This document shows positions 34,673 through 42,270 of a DNA stretch of 64,000 nt, piece after piece. Positions within the stretch are counted from its first letter, which is position 1; each line of letters opens with the position of its first letter. The notes under the pieces are model-generated. The model had not been told where the DNA came from, did no database searches, and was given only the letters and a program-made list of their open reading frames with translations. Position numbers and translations under genes: made by a program. Source of the DNA: CALKYB01 sp964510575 (GTDB lineage Bacteria > Bdellovibrionota_C > UBA2361 > SZUA-149 > CALKYB01); the NCBI GenBank assembly GCA_964510575.1, contig CAZECN010000005.1:1-64000 (forward strand), written 5' to 3'.

Positions 34673-35731
34673 ATGTCTACAGTCGGAAAATTAGTCGGAA
34701 AAGATGCGAGTCCAATACCCTGGTCCCCCAAGGATTTGTTGCCGACTCTATCCTCTAATCAAATTCGATTTAGCAGGGGGTTTTTGCGGAGTGATGTTAG
34801 TGTATGGCTTGCGGACTTTGTAAAGTCTTGGCAATTGCTTCTACATTCTCTTGGCTTAAAAGTTGAACTAAGTTCAGTCAATAATCAATTTAATTTTCCT
34901 GAATCTCTGAGTCGAGTGATACCCATTGAATTGGATGACGAGACTGCAGTCATTGGAATGGATGATGAAAGTCAGGAGATAGTTTCATCTGTAGTGGCGA
35001 AAGGATCTGAGTCAACCGCTGTTGATGTTATTGTCGAATACTTTGAACGTCGAATGCTTAGTTGTGTTAGTCAGCATTGGTCTGGTCCGATGCCTCTTAA
35101 AGCTAGGTATCTAGCAGATAGTGAATCTACAGCGGTGGATGTTGTTGGTACCATTTGCTTTGTTTTTACCGCAGGAGGTAAAGACTTTAAACTGTGGCTT
35201 GGTTTAGGGCCAAGGGCTGTTGAGAGAATAGACGGCCTATGGAGAAAACAACTTTTTGAAGAAAAAAGTAATTTGCCCGGTCCGAAACTGCCTCAATTAT
35301 CTACTGTGGATATAGACTTAGTTGAGTTGCTTGTTCCCCCTGCTCTTTTAATTGACTACATGAGGAGTGGTACCGTGGTGGAGTTAGACCTTCCGACAAG
35401 CAATAAGGTTAGAGTGAACCTGAACGGAAATTTCTGGGCTTATGGGCAGCTGGGACAGTTTGAAGGTAATTTCGCGGTTACGCTTGAGGACTTTGAGGCT
35501 AAAGAAAAGTCAGAAAACGATAGCTCTAGCACAACCAAAGTTAGTGTTCAGCTTGCGGTTGAAGAAATAGATCGTGAGGCTGTTTTAGAGTTCGGCCAGG
35601 AGCAGTCTATTCTTTCTACTCAAGTTGCAGTTAACGATAGAGCCAGTCTCATTATTAGTGGAGAAAGAGTTGCCTCTGCTATAATTGGCGAGTTGGATGG
35701 TAAGTTTGCTTTGACTGTGTTGCCGAAATGA
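34673..35731 (+). CDS. sctQ: Type III secretion cytoplasmic ring protein SctQ
   Basis: SctQ builds the sorting platform/C-ring on the cytoplasmic side. The 352-residue protein has an ill-defined N-terminal half and two SPOA (FliM/FliN-type) domains: one at about 220-270 (SGTVVELDLPTSNKVRVNLN) and one at the end (about 285-352; VQLAVEEIDREAVLEFGQEQ and ASLIISGERVASAIIGELDG). It starts 14 bases after the coiled-coil gene, and its stop overlaps the sctR start (ATGA). Confidence 0.87.
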   Translation: MSTVGKLVGKDASPIPWSPKDLLPTLSSNQIRFSRGFLRSDVSVWLADFVKSWQLLLHSLGLKVELSSVNNQFNFPESLSRVIPIELDDETAVIGMDDESQEIVSSVVAKGSESTAVDVIVEYFERRMLSCVSQHWSGPMPLKARYLADSESTAVDVVGTICFVFTAGGKDFKLWLGLGPRAVERIDGLWRKQLFEEKSNLPGPKLPQLSTVDIDLVELLVPPALLIDYMRSGTVVELDLPTSNKVRVNLNGNFWAYGQLGQFEGNFAVTLEDFEAKEKSENDSSSTTKVSVQLAVEEIDREAVLEFGQEQSILSTQVAVNDRASLIISGERVASAIIGELDGKFALTVLPK

Positions 35732-36405
35732 CAGTGTCTGAAATAATTGTTGGACTAGGGTATGATTTTCTTCCCTTAGTAAGCATAGGTTTCTTTGTTA
35801 TTCTATTTAGCAGTTACGTCAAAATATCTACAGTTCTATCTATTTTAAGATCAGGACTAGGGGCTTTTAGTATACCGTCTGCCATGGTTACTGGTTCTCT
35901 CGCTTTGGTCTTGAGCTTTTTTGTTATGTATCCGTACATTAATGAGGCTGCTTCTTCTATAGACAGGGTGGTAAGTTCCTCTGGATCGGTTAATTCTAGT
36001 GTTAGGGTTAAGGCTCTAGGAGAAGCTGGTAAGTCTTGGAAGAAGTTTTTGTTGAAGCATAGTGATCCGGAAGTGATTAGTGAACTTGCTACAATCGCCA
36101 ATAAGATTGACGAATCGGCTGAGACTAAAGTAGCCGATAGCCTTGATACTAAGGAGCTTAGAGATTGGAGAATTTTGGCGCCTGCCTTTTATCTCTCTGA
36201 GTTAAGAGAGGCTTTCGCAATCGGATTGAGTCTCTTTTTGCCTTTTTTAGTTGTAGATCTATGCGTAGCTCATATTTTGGTGGCTTTAGGAGTGAATAAG
36301 GTTGATCCTTCTATGGTCTCTTTGCCCCTAAAACTCTTGCTTTTTGTTATGTTAGACGGATGGGCGTTGATCGCAGGAAATCTTCTATCGAGTTATGGAG
36401 GTTGA
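35728..36405 (+). CDS. sctR: Type III secretion export apparatus protein SctR (FliP family)
   Basis: SctR forms the core of the export gate together with SctS and SctT. The 225-residue membrane protein has the FliP-family features: an N-terminal span with IGFFVILFSSYVKISTVLSI, LRSGLGAFSIPSAMV, a soluble central loop, and the C-terminal LFLPFLVVDLCVAHILVALG with VDPSMVSLPLKLLLFVMLDG. It overlaps sctQ by four bases and abuts sctS. Its intactness supports a functional export gate. Confidence 0.95.
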   Translation: MTVSEIIVGLGYDFLPLVSIGFFVILFSSYVKISTVLSILRSGLGAFSIPSAMVTGSLALVLSFFVMYPYINEAASSIDRVVSSSGSVNSSVRVKALGEAGKSWKKFLLKHSDPEVISELATIANKIDESAETKVADSLDTKELRDWRILAPAFYLSELREAFAIGLSLFLPFLVVDLCVAHILVALGVNKVDPSMVSLPLKLLLFVMLDGWALIAGNLLSSYGG

Positions 36406-36675
36406 ATGGACTTAAGCCTTGTAGTTGGAGCTTTGTCTGTTGTGGTCAATTTGACCATATGGGTATTCGCTGCTGCCCTGGCTGGAGGAGTTGTTTCTGG
36501 GATTATTAGAGTAGTTACAGGAATGGAGGAGGAGATACTTAGTATTTTTTTTCGAGCCCTAGCTGTTTTTTTTCTTCTTTATATTTTTTCAGGTCCTGGA
36601 TGGGAGGTCGTCTTGGAATATACGGAGAGAATTTGGGGAGAGAAGAGTACCTATTCTTTCTCGACGGGTAACTGA
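36406..36675 (+). CDS. sctS: Type III secretion export apparatus protein SctS (FliQ family)
   Basis: SctS is a two-span membrane component of the export gate. The 89-residue length, the two spans (LVVGALSVVVNLTIWVFAAA and FFRALAVFFLLYIFSGPGW), and the loop GGVVSGIIRVVTGMEEEIL match the FliQ/SctS family. The ATG follows the sctR stop without a gap. Confidence 0.92.
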   Translation: MDLSLVVGALSVVVNLTIWVFAAALAGGVVSGIIRVVTGMEEEILSIFFRALAVFFLLYIFSGPGWEVVLEYTERIWGEKSTYSFSTGN

Positions 36676-36684
36676 GTCTACAAA

Positions 36685-37404
36685 GTGAATAGCTTAATAG
36701 TCGCTGAAATACTTACATTTTCTATCACAGCTTTTTCCTTGGGTTTTGGTTTTATGCCTAAATTCTCAAGGGCATCGTTTTTTGTAATTCTCTGTTGGCT
36801 GACTTTCCCTGCTGTTATGGCCTCCTCATTGGCCTTGATTAGTGAACCTAAAAGCTTGGTTTTTTCAGGTAATTTTTCTGGATTGAGTAAGGGTTTTTTC
36901 TCCGGAGCATTGGCTGGCTTTATGGTTAGTGCTAGCGCTTGGGCTTCAATTATTTTTGCGGGTTGGGTCAACGCTGTTGTTTTCCCGAAAGATATCAAGG
37001 AGACAATTCTCTTGAGAGGAGATGATTGTCGAACAAGTTTATTCACCTTTTTGGGACTTCTTTTCTGCTTTTCTTTTTTTCAAAGTGACGCAGGTACTTC
37101 TATTGTTGTGGCTATGTTTGATTTATTGGAGAGCTCTAAAGGACAAGATCATCAGTTGTTCTTTAACCAAGGAATGTCGGTCATATTCTACCTATCTATA
37201 TTGCTTTCTTTTCCTATATTTTTAGCTAGCTTGGTTGTGGATATCCTAATTTTTTTTCTTGAAAGGTTAGCTGGATTAGCGGTGGGTGAGGGCATATTCG
37301 GCGCGTTTCGCCTTCCAGTCATTTTGCTGTGTTTGGCTGTTTTTGTTCAATTAGCCCTTCAGGGTTTTGTCTCTGATGGATTTCATATTCTCGATTTTAC
37401 ATAG
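36685..37404 (+). CDS. sctT: Type III secretion export apparatus protein SctT (FliR family)
   Basis: SctT is the third export-gate core subunit. The 239-residue multi-span protein shows the FliR pattern: FMPKFSRASFFVILCWLTFP near the N-terminus, the conserved KGFFSGALAGFMVSASAWAS region, and several C-terminal spans (PIFLASLVVDILIFFLERLA). The start is GTG ten bases after the sctS stop. The reverse-strand frame over its first half is a shadow. Confidence 0.88.
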   Translation: MNSLIVAEILTFSITAFSLGFGFMPKFSRASFFVILCWLTFPAVMASSLALISEPKSLVFSGNFSGLSKGFFSGALAGFMVSASAWASIIFAGWVNAVVFPKDIKETILLRGDDCRTSLFTFLGLLFCFSFFQSDAGTSIVVAMFDLLESSKGQDHQLFFNQGMSVIFYLSILLSFPIFLASLVVDILIFFLERLAGLAVGEGIFGAFRLPVILLCLAVFVQLALQGFVSDGFHILDFT

Positions 37405-37417
37405 GAGCTCCCGGTAA

Positions 37418-38164
37418 GTGTCTGAAAAACGTTATCCAATTTCCGATTTAAAAAGAGAGAAGCTTCGTAAGGCAGGAGTTATTGCCTTGGGTAGAGAGCT
37501 AAGTGCTTTCGGGAGTGTTGTTTCCTTGGGATTGGTTTGTGGAGTTTTGTTGAGTAGTGGTTTGGTAGAGAGTGTTATAGAAATTTGGTCTGCGCTTGAC
37601 CATGATGGTGTCTCGGTAGCTGTCGTTCTGCAAAAAAGCTTTTTATCAGCGACCAAAGTACTTTTCACATGCTTAACCATAGCTAGTTTTATTTATATTC
37701 TTGGGCACTTATTACAAAGCGGCTTTCTCTTCCAGCCAAGACTTCTGTTCTCAGGAGTCGCTGAGCGCCTTGGGTTTGGACGTCTTTTTAGCTTTAGCTT
37801 TACTGAAGGCCTATTTCTTTTGATTGCCTCTATCGTTTGGGCTGGAGTTAGCTATTTGACGGTAAATTTATTGCTGTATGAACTGAGTGAAATCAAACCA
37901 GATAGTTATTTTCAATTGGATCCCGTGGTATCCAAAGAAGTTTTAGCCGAACGTTTCGATTCTTTGATTGGACAGATTTTCCCGCTTGTATTTGGTGTTG
38001 TGGTTCTCGCGAGCTTTTTGTTTGGTGTCATTATTTTTTTGGTGAGGAAGATTGCTTTTGATGCCAAGCACATGATGACCAGGCAGGAGGTCGAGCAGGA
38101 GGCTAAGGAGTATGAAGTGGATCAAAACATGAAAAGAGCCCAGTATGAGCGGCGCAATTCATGA
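37418..38164 (+). CDS. sctU: Type III secretion switch protein SctU, lacking the NPTH autocleavage domain
   Basis: SctU (FlhB family) normally has four membrane spans plus a cytoplasmic domain that cuts itself at NPTH and switches substrate specificity. This 248-residue protein (GTG start) contains the membrane part and linker: LKREKLRKAG, spans, and MTRQEVEQEAKEYEVDQNMK, which matches the pre-cleavage segment. It then stops at QYERRNS, before where NPTH would be. No frame in the next ~110 bases restores the missing domain, so a simple frameshift is unlikely. The domain may be absent or encoded elsewhere. Confidence 0.9.
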   Translation: MSEKRYPISDLKREKLRKAGVIALGRELSAFGSVVSLGLVCGVLLSSGLVESVIEIWSALDHDGVSVAVVLQKSFLSATKVLFTCLTIASFIYILGHLLQSGFLFQPRLLFSGVAERLGFGRLFSFSFTEGLFLLIASIVWAGVSYLTVNLLLYELSEIKPDSYFQLDPVVSKEVLAERFDSLIGQIFPLVFGVVVLASFLFGVIIFLVRKIAFDAKHMMTRQEVEQEAKEYEVDQNMKRAQYERRNS

Positions 38165-38275
38165 ACTAGATGGTATTGAAGAAAAGGCCACTTTTTACTG
38201 GACTATTATAGTGTTAGGTTATGGCCTTGAGGATAGCTCAATTTTTGGCAATTTAGACTTAATTAAATAGGTCTT

Positions 38276-38782
38276 ATGGTGGATGGTAAAGATAAAATTG
38301 AATCTAAGCAGACCTTGCTAACGGGACGTAAGCGATCTGTAAAAGTTTCTAATAAGAGTGAAACCCATCGACCTGAATCATTGGTCAAATCAGCTCCCTC
38401 GGAAGAATCTCAAGTCGATAATAATGAGTTAGCTCGGTCTGAATCTCGTGAGGTGGTTGAGAAAGCCCCTCAATCTGCTCCACCTGCTGAAAGTAAAGCT
38501 TCGGCGGAGCCTGATCTAGCGGTTCCGAGTGCAGAAACTAGTTTCAAACCATTAGAGTTTTCAAAGGGTCAACAAGTTCGGGAGTATTCTTCGGCTAGCC
38601 CTCTTTCCATCTTATTGCCAAGAATTGGAGATTTGCGGGCACTTTCTCAGAATGAGGCTTTTTTAAATAATGCAAGGGAGAGTTTGAAGGATAGTTCAGC
38701 TAGTCGGGATAGAAATCCAATTACGGAAAGGTCGATGATTCAACAAGTCTTAGATTGGCTATCTATGGGGGAGCGCCAGTAG
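38276..38782 (+). CDS. Hypothetical protein, largely disordered, after sctU
   Basis: A 168-residue soluble protein. The first ~110 residues are disordered, rich in Ser, Glu, Ala and Pro. The C-terminal ~60 residues (LSILLPRIGDLRALSQNEAF; MIQQVLDWLSM) look structured and helical. I do not recognise the family. Position suggests a T3SS accessory role such as a secreted regulator, ruler or chaperone client, which is a guess. It precedes the TPR gene by 12 bases. Confidence 0.68.
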   Translation: MVDGKDKIESKQTLLTGRKRSVKVSNKSETHRPESLVKSAPSEESQVDNNELARSESREVVEKAPQSAPPAESKASAEPDLAVPSAETSFKPLEFSKGQQVREYSSASPLSILLPRIGDLRALSQNEAFLNNARESLKDSSASRDRNPITERSMIQQVLDWLSMGERQ

Positions 38783-38794
38783 CTACTGTATCAA

Positions 38795-39190
38795 ATGAAT
38801 GTTTACCCTCCAGAACTTTTAAAATCGATGTACGAACTAGGTCGAATGTATTTTGAAATGGGGTATTTTGCTCCTGCTGAAAAAATATTTCAAGGACTAG
38901 TCGCTGTAGATAAAGGGGAGACTCCAGCTCGGGTAGGCTTAGGTCTGGTTAAGATTGAGAGAGGTTTTTATCAAGAAGCAGCGATGAATTTTAGAAGTGC
39001 GATTCAAAAAGGACAATACCAGGTGCAGGCTAAAATAGGGATGGCCTTTTCTTTTATTGCCCAGAATGAGTTGTCTAGAGCCAGATCGATGCTATCTCAG
39101 ATTGAAAATGACCATGGCGATAAGATCATGGAGGATCAAGGTATTCGAATTCTTTTTGAAGCTGCCTATATCCGATGCGAAAAGGACTAG
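38795..39190 (+). CDS. TPR-repeat protein, possible T3SS chaperone
   Basis: A 131-residue cytosolic protein with about three tetratricopeptide repeats (MYELGRMYFEMGYFAPAEKI; PARVGLGLVKIERGFYQEAA; GMAFSFIAQNELSRARSMLS). Small TPR proteins of this size serve as T3SS chaperones (SctG/SycD/YscG types). It is the last gene of the T3SS run and overlaps the beginning of the repeat block. The chaperone role is inferred from fold and location only. Confidence 0.8.
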   Translation: MNVYPPELLKSMYELGRMYFEMGYFAPAEKIFQGLVAVDKGETPARVGLGLVKIERGFYQEAAMNFRSAIQKGQYQVQAKIGMAFSFIAQNELSRARSMLSQIENDHGDKIMEDQGIRILFEAAYIRCEKD

Positions 39191-39193
39191 ATA

Positions 39194-39249
39194 TATACTG
39201 CGCCTCATTGAAATTTCGGTTTTGCTGGATTAAGCATAGGCGCAGTATA
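39194..39249 (+). repeat. Palindromic repeat element, B-type arms
   Basis: TATACTGCGCCT (39194-39205) is the perfect reverse complement of 39238-39249. The 32-base interior contains GAAATTTCGGTTTT, the best match to the family core, in plus orientation. It sits four bases after the stop of the TPR gene and could act as a transcript 3' end or processing element. Confidence 0.85.
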
Positions 39250-39444
39250 AGCCGAGCGCATGCGAGGCCAAAGAACCATATACTCAACCTCAAAAAATGC
39301 TTTTCAAGACCTTTAGGTCTTGTCTAAATTAATTATTAATCCGGAAAATCGAGGTATTTGGAGACTCTAGAGGCAAAACGCTGGTCGCGTTTTACAGATT
39401 CCCCGGCGCAGTATCTGTCCTCTGGCCATGCTAACGCATGGCGG
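39250..39444. repeat. Degenerate part of the repeat block with half-elements and mini-hairpins
   Basis: This stretch holds an A-type left arm (ATATACTCAACC at 39269-39280) without its partner at the usual distance and a B-type right arm (GGCGCAGTAT, about 39402-39412). Short hairpins are also present: AAGACC-TTTA-GGTCTT near 39308, AAAACGC-TGGTC-GCGTTTT near 39377, and CCATGC-TAAC-GCATGG at 39426-39441. It looks like the product of recombination or deletion among elements. No gene is seen. Confidence 0.6.
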
Positions 39445-39501
39445 ATATACTCAACCCGACATGATCAAAAAAGGCCGAAATTTAAAGTAGGTTGAGTATA
39501 T
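39445..39501 (-). repeat. Palindromic repeat element, A-type arms
   Basis: ATATACTCAACC (39445-39456) and GGTTGAGTATAT (39490-39501) pair perfectly. The interior contains AAAAAAGGCCGAAATTTAAA, nearly identical to the copy at 1-51. The core reads in minus orientation. It is directly followed, sharing TATA, by the C-type element. Confidence 0.85.
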
Positions 39502-39554
39502 ACCCCGTCTATTTTAAATTCTGGCTTTTTCTGTGCCTGTAGTAAAGGGGTATA
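39499..39554 (+). repeat. Palindromic repeat element, C-type arms
   Basis: TATACCCC (39499-39506) pairs with GGGGTATA (39547-39554). The interior has TTTTAAATTCTGGCTTTTTC, aligning with the family core in plus orientation. A near-identical copy lies in reverse orientation at 58841-58896. Confidence 0.83.
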
Positions 39555-39556
39555 AA

Positions 39557-39571
39557 CAGTGCGTAGCACTG
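39557..39571. repeat. Mini-hairpin linker between C- and D-type elements
   Basis: CAGTGC-GTA-GCACTG forms a 6-base stem with a 3-base loop. The same hairpin with its flank (CCAGACAACA) recurs as a reverse complement at 58815-58839, so it is part of the repeated unit. Confidence 0.7.
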
Positions 39572-39584
39572 CCAGACAACAGGT

Positions 39585-39641
39585 ATACTGAAACCTCATT
39601 TAAGCTATAGCCAAACACGATATTTAAGGTGGTTTCAGTAT
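39585..39641 (-). repeat. Palindromic repeat element, D-type arms
   Basis: ATACTGAAACC (39585-39595) pairs with GGTTTCAGTAT (39631-39641). The interior carries CCAAACACGATATTTAAGG, whose reverse complement aligns with the core. It ends five bases before the stop of the 39646 gene. A second copy in the opposite orientation is at 58591-58649. Confidence 0.85.
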
Positions 39642-39645
39642 CTAT

Positions 39646-39978
39646 TTAGTCTTTGTTCTCTTCATCCGACTCGTCTAGTAGAGAGGAATCTACAGCCATT
39701 TTTACTGCGGACTCTACGGTTTTTCGTTGTTCTTCTGGTAAACCGTCTGGACCAAACATTTTTTCTGCTTCTTCATTGATTAAGGTGTGGAGCGTGTCGC
39801 GGTCCGCCGTGGTCATTTTTCGGCCGGCCTTACTTCCACCAGAAGTTTTAGCTTTTTTAGCTGTTTTTTCCACCTGCTGAGAGGAGCCAACCTTGCTGGT
39901 TTTGACCTCTTTGCTTCCTTCAACAGCTCCAGTACCTGAACCAATCTTGGGTCCTTTACCACCAATTTTCTTTACCAT
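39646..39978 (-). CDS. Small basic/disordered protein downstream of a sigma factor
   Basis: A 110-residue protein. The first ~50 residues are Gly/Lys/Ser-rich and disordered (KKIGGKGPKIGSGTGAVEGS). The rest is helical and acidic (TTADRDTLHTLINEEAEKMF). The ATG has AGGTG five bases upstream and overlaps the end of the sigma-factor gene by seven bases, so the two are co-translated. Size, disorder and linkage resemble the FliA/FlgM sigma/anti-sigma pair, but no sequence match to FlgM is claimed. It might also be a secreted T3SS component. Confidence 0.72.
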   Translation of the reverse strand: MVKKIGGKGPKIGSGTGAVEGSKEVKTSKVGSSQQVEKTAKKAKTSGGSKAGRKMTTADRDTLHTLINEEAEKMFGPDGLPEEQRKTVESAVKMAVDSSLLDESDEENKD

Positions 39979-40850
39979 GTTGCACCTAGCTGTTCGTAGT
40001 TAGAAAGGGAAATTAATAGAAAAATAAAACCAGTTAATACAGCTGACGATCCACTTTGTTGTGAAGCAAATTTATTGAAAGGAGGTTCCGATTTGGATTT
40101 TTTCATTTTCATCGCAATAGGTCTGAGCCCAGGTCGAATTTTTAACTTCTTTCTAGGCGCCTTGCCTTCGGAGACCATATAAAAAACATAAGAAAGAATT
40201 TCTTTGTGTTCTCGAACTATAACTAACTCATCTAAGGACCATTCTTCCGCTAATTTTCTCATTGAAAGGTCTTTCCAATAGATAGCATATAGGATTTCTT
40301 GATGTACTGGTTCAAGGGCTGATAGTCGCTCGAGCATTTCGTTATACTCAAGAGCTATCGCAGGATTCTCTCGTCCACTTTGTTCAAATGCAGCGATGAC
40401 GCTGGCACTCGAGAGCATTTGTCTGATGGTGTTTCTAAGAGATGCACCTTCAGTATCTTCTTCATTTTTGACAAAACCAGACCGAAGTTCTGGAAAAACT
40501 TGCATTAACCTAGCAGAGACCTCTCTAGCAGTTTGTTCTTCTGGAGTTGCTGATCCAACCCCTTTTTGCCAACTTTTAGATTTTCTTGCTTCCTCAGTCG
40601 AGGCTTCGTGGATTCTTCTTCTAGCATATCCGCGAAAGGGAACTCCCATTCCAGGGTCGTAACGCTGTGCGCAAAATAGTAGACCTTCGTAAGCTCCGCC
40701 ATCTAAGCCGTCTAATTGATAGTCCAGATTCCAGGCTCTTGCGACTGACTTTGCTATTGAAGTAGCCCAACCAAGATGGTCGTCCACTAGGAGCTGTATA
40801 AGATCCGAGCTACCGGCTGGAAAATTTTTGTATTCTTCTACTTTGTTCAT
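39972..40850 (-). CDS. Sigma-70-family factor with a hydrophobic C-terminus
   Basis: A 292-residue alternative sigma factor. Region 2 is recognisable (DDHLGWATSIAKSVARAW and YEGLLFCAQRYDPGMGVPFR, RGYARRRIHE), as is a region 4 (SALEPVHQEILYAIYWKDLS, KLAEEWSLDELVIVREHKEI). After a basic tail, residues about 268-283 (SAVLTGFIFLLISLSN) form a hydrophobic stretch that could be a membrane anchor, very unusual for a sigma factor. It overlaps the small basic protein gene. It resembles FliA-type factors and may control secretion genes; targets are inferred. Confidence 0.8.
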   Translation of the reverse strand: MNKVEEYKNFPAGSSDLIQLLVDDHLGWATSIAKSVARAWNLDYQLDGLDGGAYEGLLFCAQRYDPGMGVPFRGYARRRIHEASTEEARKSKSWQKGVGSATPEEQTAREVSARLMQVFPELRSGFVKNEEDTEGASLRNTIRQMLSSASVIAAFEQSGRENPAIALEYNEMLERLSALEPVHQEILYAIYWKDLSMRKLAEEWSLDELVIVREHKEILSYVFYMVSEGKAPRKKLKIRPGLRPIAMKMKKSKSEPPFNKFASQQSGSSAVLTGFIFLLISLSNYEQLGATW

Positions 40851-41261
40851 TTAATCAAAAGCCTTAGCCTAAGTAATGATATTATTTTTGGTCAGTCTAA
40901 GGTTTAGATGTCTCTACTAATATAGTCGATCCTTAAAAACAGCCTATTAGTTGTAGGGTAAGGTTAGAAGCACAGTTTCTCTTCAAATTCTCCCTATGAT
41001 CAGCTTATCTATAAGTTACTGTAATTACTATTTTAAATAAGAAGCGCCCTAGTATAGAAACGATCTATATCATACAGATTTAATCAGGTATAGGCAGTTT
41101 CTACTAGGAAAAGCTTAATTATATCAGAGGATTATAAACTAATTAGAAGTGATTTTGGCTCAGAGCTGATTAGTGATTGTTAGTCGGACAATCAGGCAGT
41201 TTTGCCGGTTTGTTTAGCAGTAGAGAATTTAAATTAGTCGGTTTTTAGGGGTATCAATCAA
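40851..41261. promoter_or_regulatory. Divergent intergenic region between two sigma-factor genes
   Basis: About 410 AT-rich bases without a convincing reading frame. It must hold divergent promoters for the 39972-40850 and 41262-42041 genes. I find no clear -35/-10 pair, no FliA-type or -24/-12 box, no tRNA and no terminator in it. Confidence 0.4.
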
Positions 41262-42041
41262 ATGTCTACTAAGTTGAAAACAGTTTCCACGACCAGAAAG
41301 AAACCATCAGTGAAAAAGCAGAAGTATATTGATGAGTTGGTCATTAACCATAGAGAAAACGGTCGAAAGCTTGCCAGAAGTTTCTTAAGAAGGTGGCGAG
41401 TCAGAATGCCTCTTGAAGAAGTAGATAGCATTGTCGACCTTACGCTTTGCGAGGCAGCCGGACGCTACGATAAGACAAAAGGTGCTTCATTTATGACCTT
41501 TTTCTATTACCATTTAAGAGGTCAAATGGTCAGGGCTGTCGAAGGAGCTGCACAGCAAAGCTCGATGATGGTTAATTTTTCCCAAACTTCAGATCTTGAT
41601 GTCACAGAATGGGCTCAACAGGATTACGCCTTGAATTCTATGGTGATTTCCGAATCGATTTGCCCTGAAGGTTCTGGGGCTAGCACGCCTGAGCACGCAG
41701 CAATTAGAAAACAAAGTATTGAAAAGTGTGTAAGAGCTTGTGACCAACTTGATGATTTAGAAAAAGAAATTATTTCCCGTTCTTATTCTAAAGACGAAGC
41801 CTTAGTAGATATTGCTAAGTCGCTTGGTTACAGCAGATGTCACATCTCTAGAGTAAAGAAAAGAGCCATGGTTCGGCTCAGAGAGATTCTGGAAGTCCAG
41901 GGTCTTGAAGGGACAGGAGCTCCACTTACTCTTTCTGAGACAGTGTCTGCTGAGAGGACGCCTAGGAAACGAAGAAGTCGAGTCCGCTCTAATAGAGTTT
42001 CAAAAACAAAAAAACCAGCAGCTATCAAAAGAGTTGCTTAA
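41262..42041 (+). CDS. Sigma-70-family RNA polymerase sigma factor
   Basis: A 259-residue alternative sigma factor. A Lys-rich N-terminus precedes region 2 (HRENGRKLARSFLRRWRVRM, AGRYDKTKGASFMTFFYYHL, RGQMVRAVE). Region 4 is complete (LDDLEKEIISRSYSKDEALV, IAKSLGYSRCHISRVKKRAM). A basic Arg/Lys tail ends the protein. It lacks a clear region 3 and is of FliA/SigB-like class. It is transcribed divergently from the first sigma gene and is followed by a strong terminator, so it is monocistronic. Confidence 0.9.
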   Translation: MSTKLKTVSTTRKKPSVKKQKYIDELVINHRENGRKLARSFLRRWRVRMPLEEVDSIVDLTLCEAAGRYDKTKGASFMTFFYYHLRGQMVRAVEGAAQQSSMMVNFSQTSDLDVTEWAQQDYALNSMVISESICPEGSGASTPEHAAIRKQSIEKCVRACDQLDDLEKEIISRSYSKDEALVDIAKSLGYSRCHISRVKKRAMVRLREILEVQGLEGTGAPLTLSETVSAERTPRKRRSRVRSNRVSKTKKPAAIKRVA

Positions 42042-42075
42042 AGAAAAAGATTCATAACACCTGCAACACCCTTTG

Positions 42076-42112
42076 GGCCTGTTTAGTCAACTTGGCAAAC
42101 AGGCCTTTTTTT
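42076..42112 (+). terminator. Strong intrinsic terminator after the second sigma-factor gene
   Basis: GGCCTGTTT (42076-42084) pairs perfectly with AAACAGGCC (42097-42105) around a 12-base loop, followed by seven T. Confidence 0.95.
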
Positions 42113-42270
42113 ATTGACGAGGGCTGTTATCAATTCTTTTAACTAAAGAACCTATTTATTAGTACTTAGAACGGGTATTTCTCCTTGTCAGATTAAACAC
42201 CCTTGCTTTACAATGTAAAAGTTGAAGAACTGATTAGGTTAGTTTTGTACTTGTTCGAGGGGAGATAGCG

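Noticed and set aside
38145..38270. 41-codon frame overlapping the sctU end, as a possible missing SctU domain
   Set aside because: It has no NPTH or FlhB-like sequence and no protein-like pattern.
39194..39641. Possible CRISPR array or integron attC sites
   Set aside because: Elements are palindromes with differing arms, not identical direct repeats with unique spacers, and no cas or integrase gene is near. The attC core GTTRRRY is not seen at the ends.
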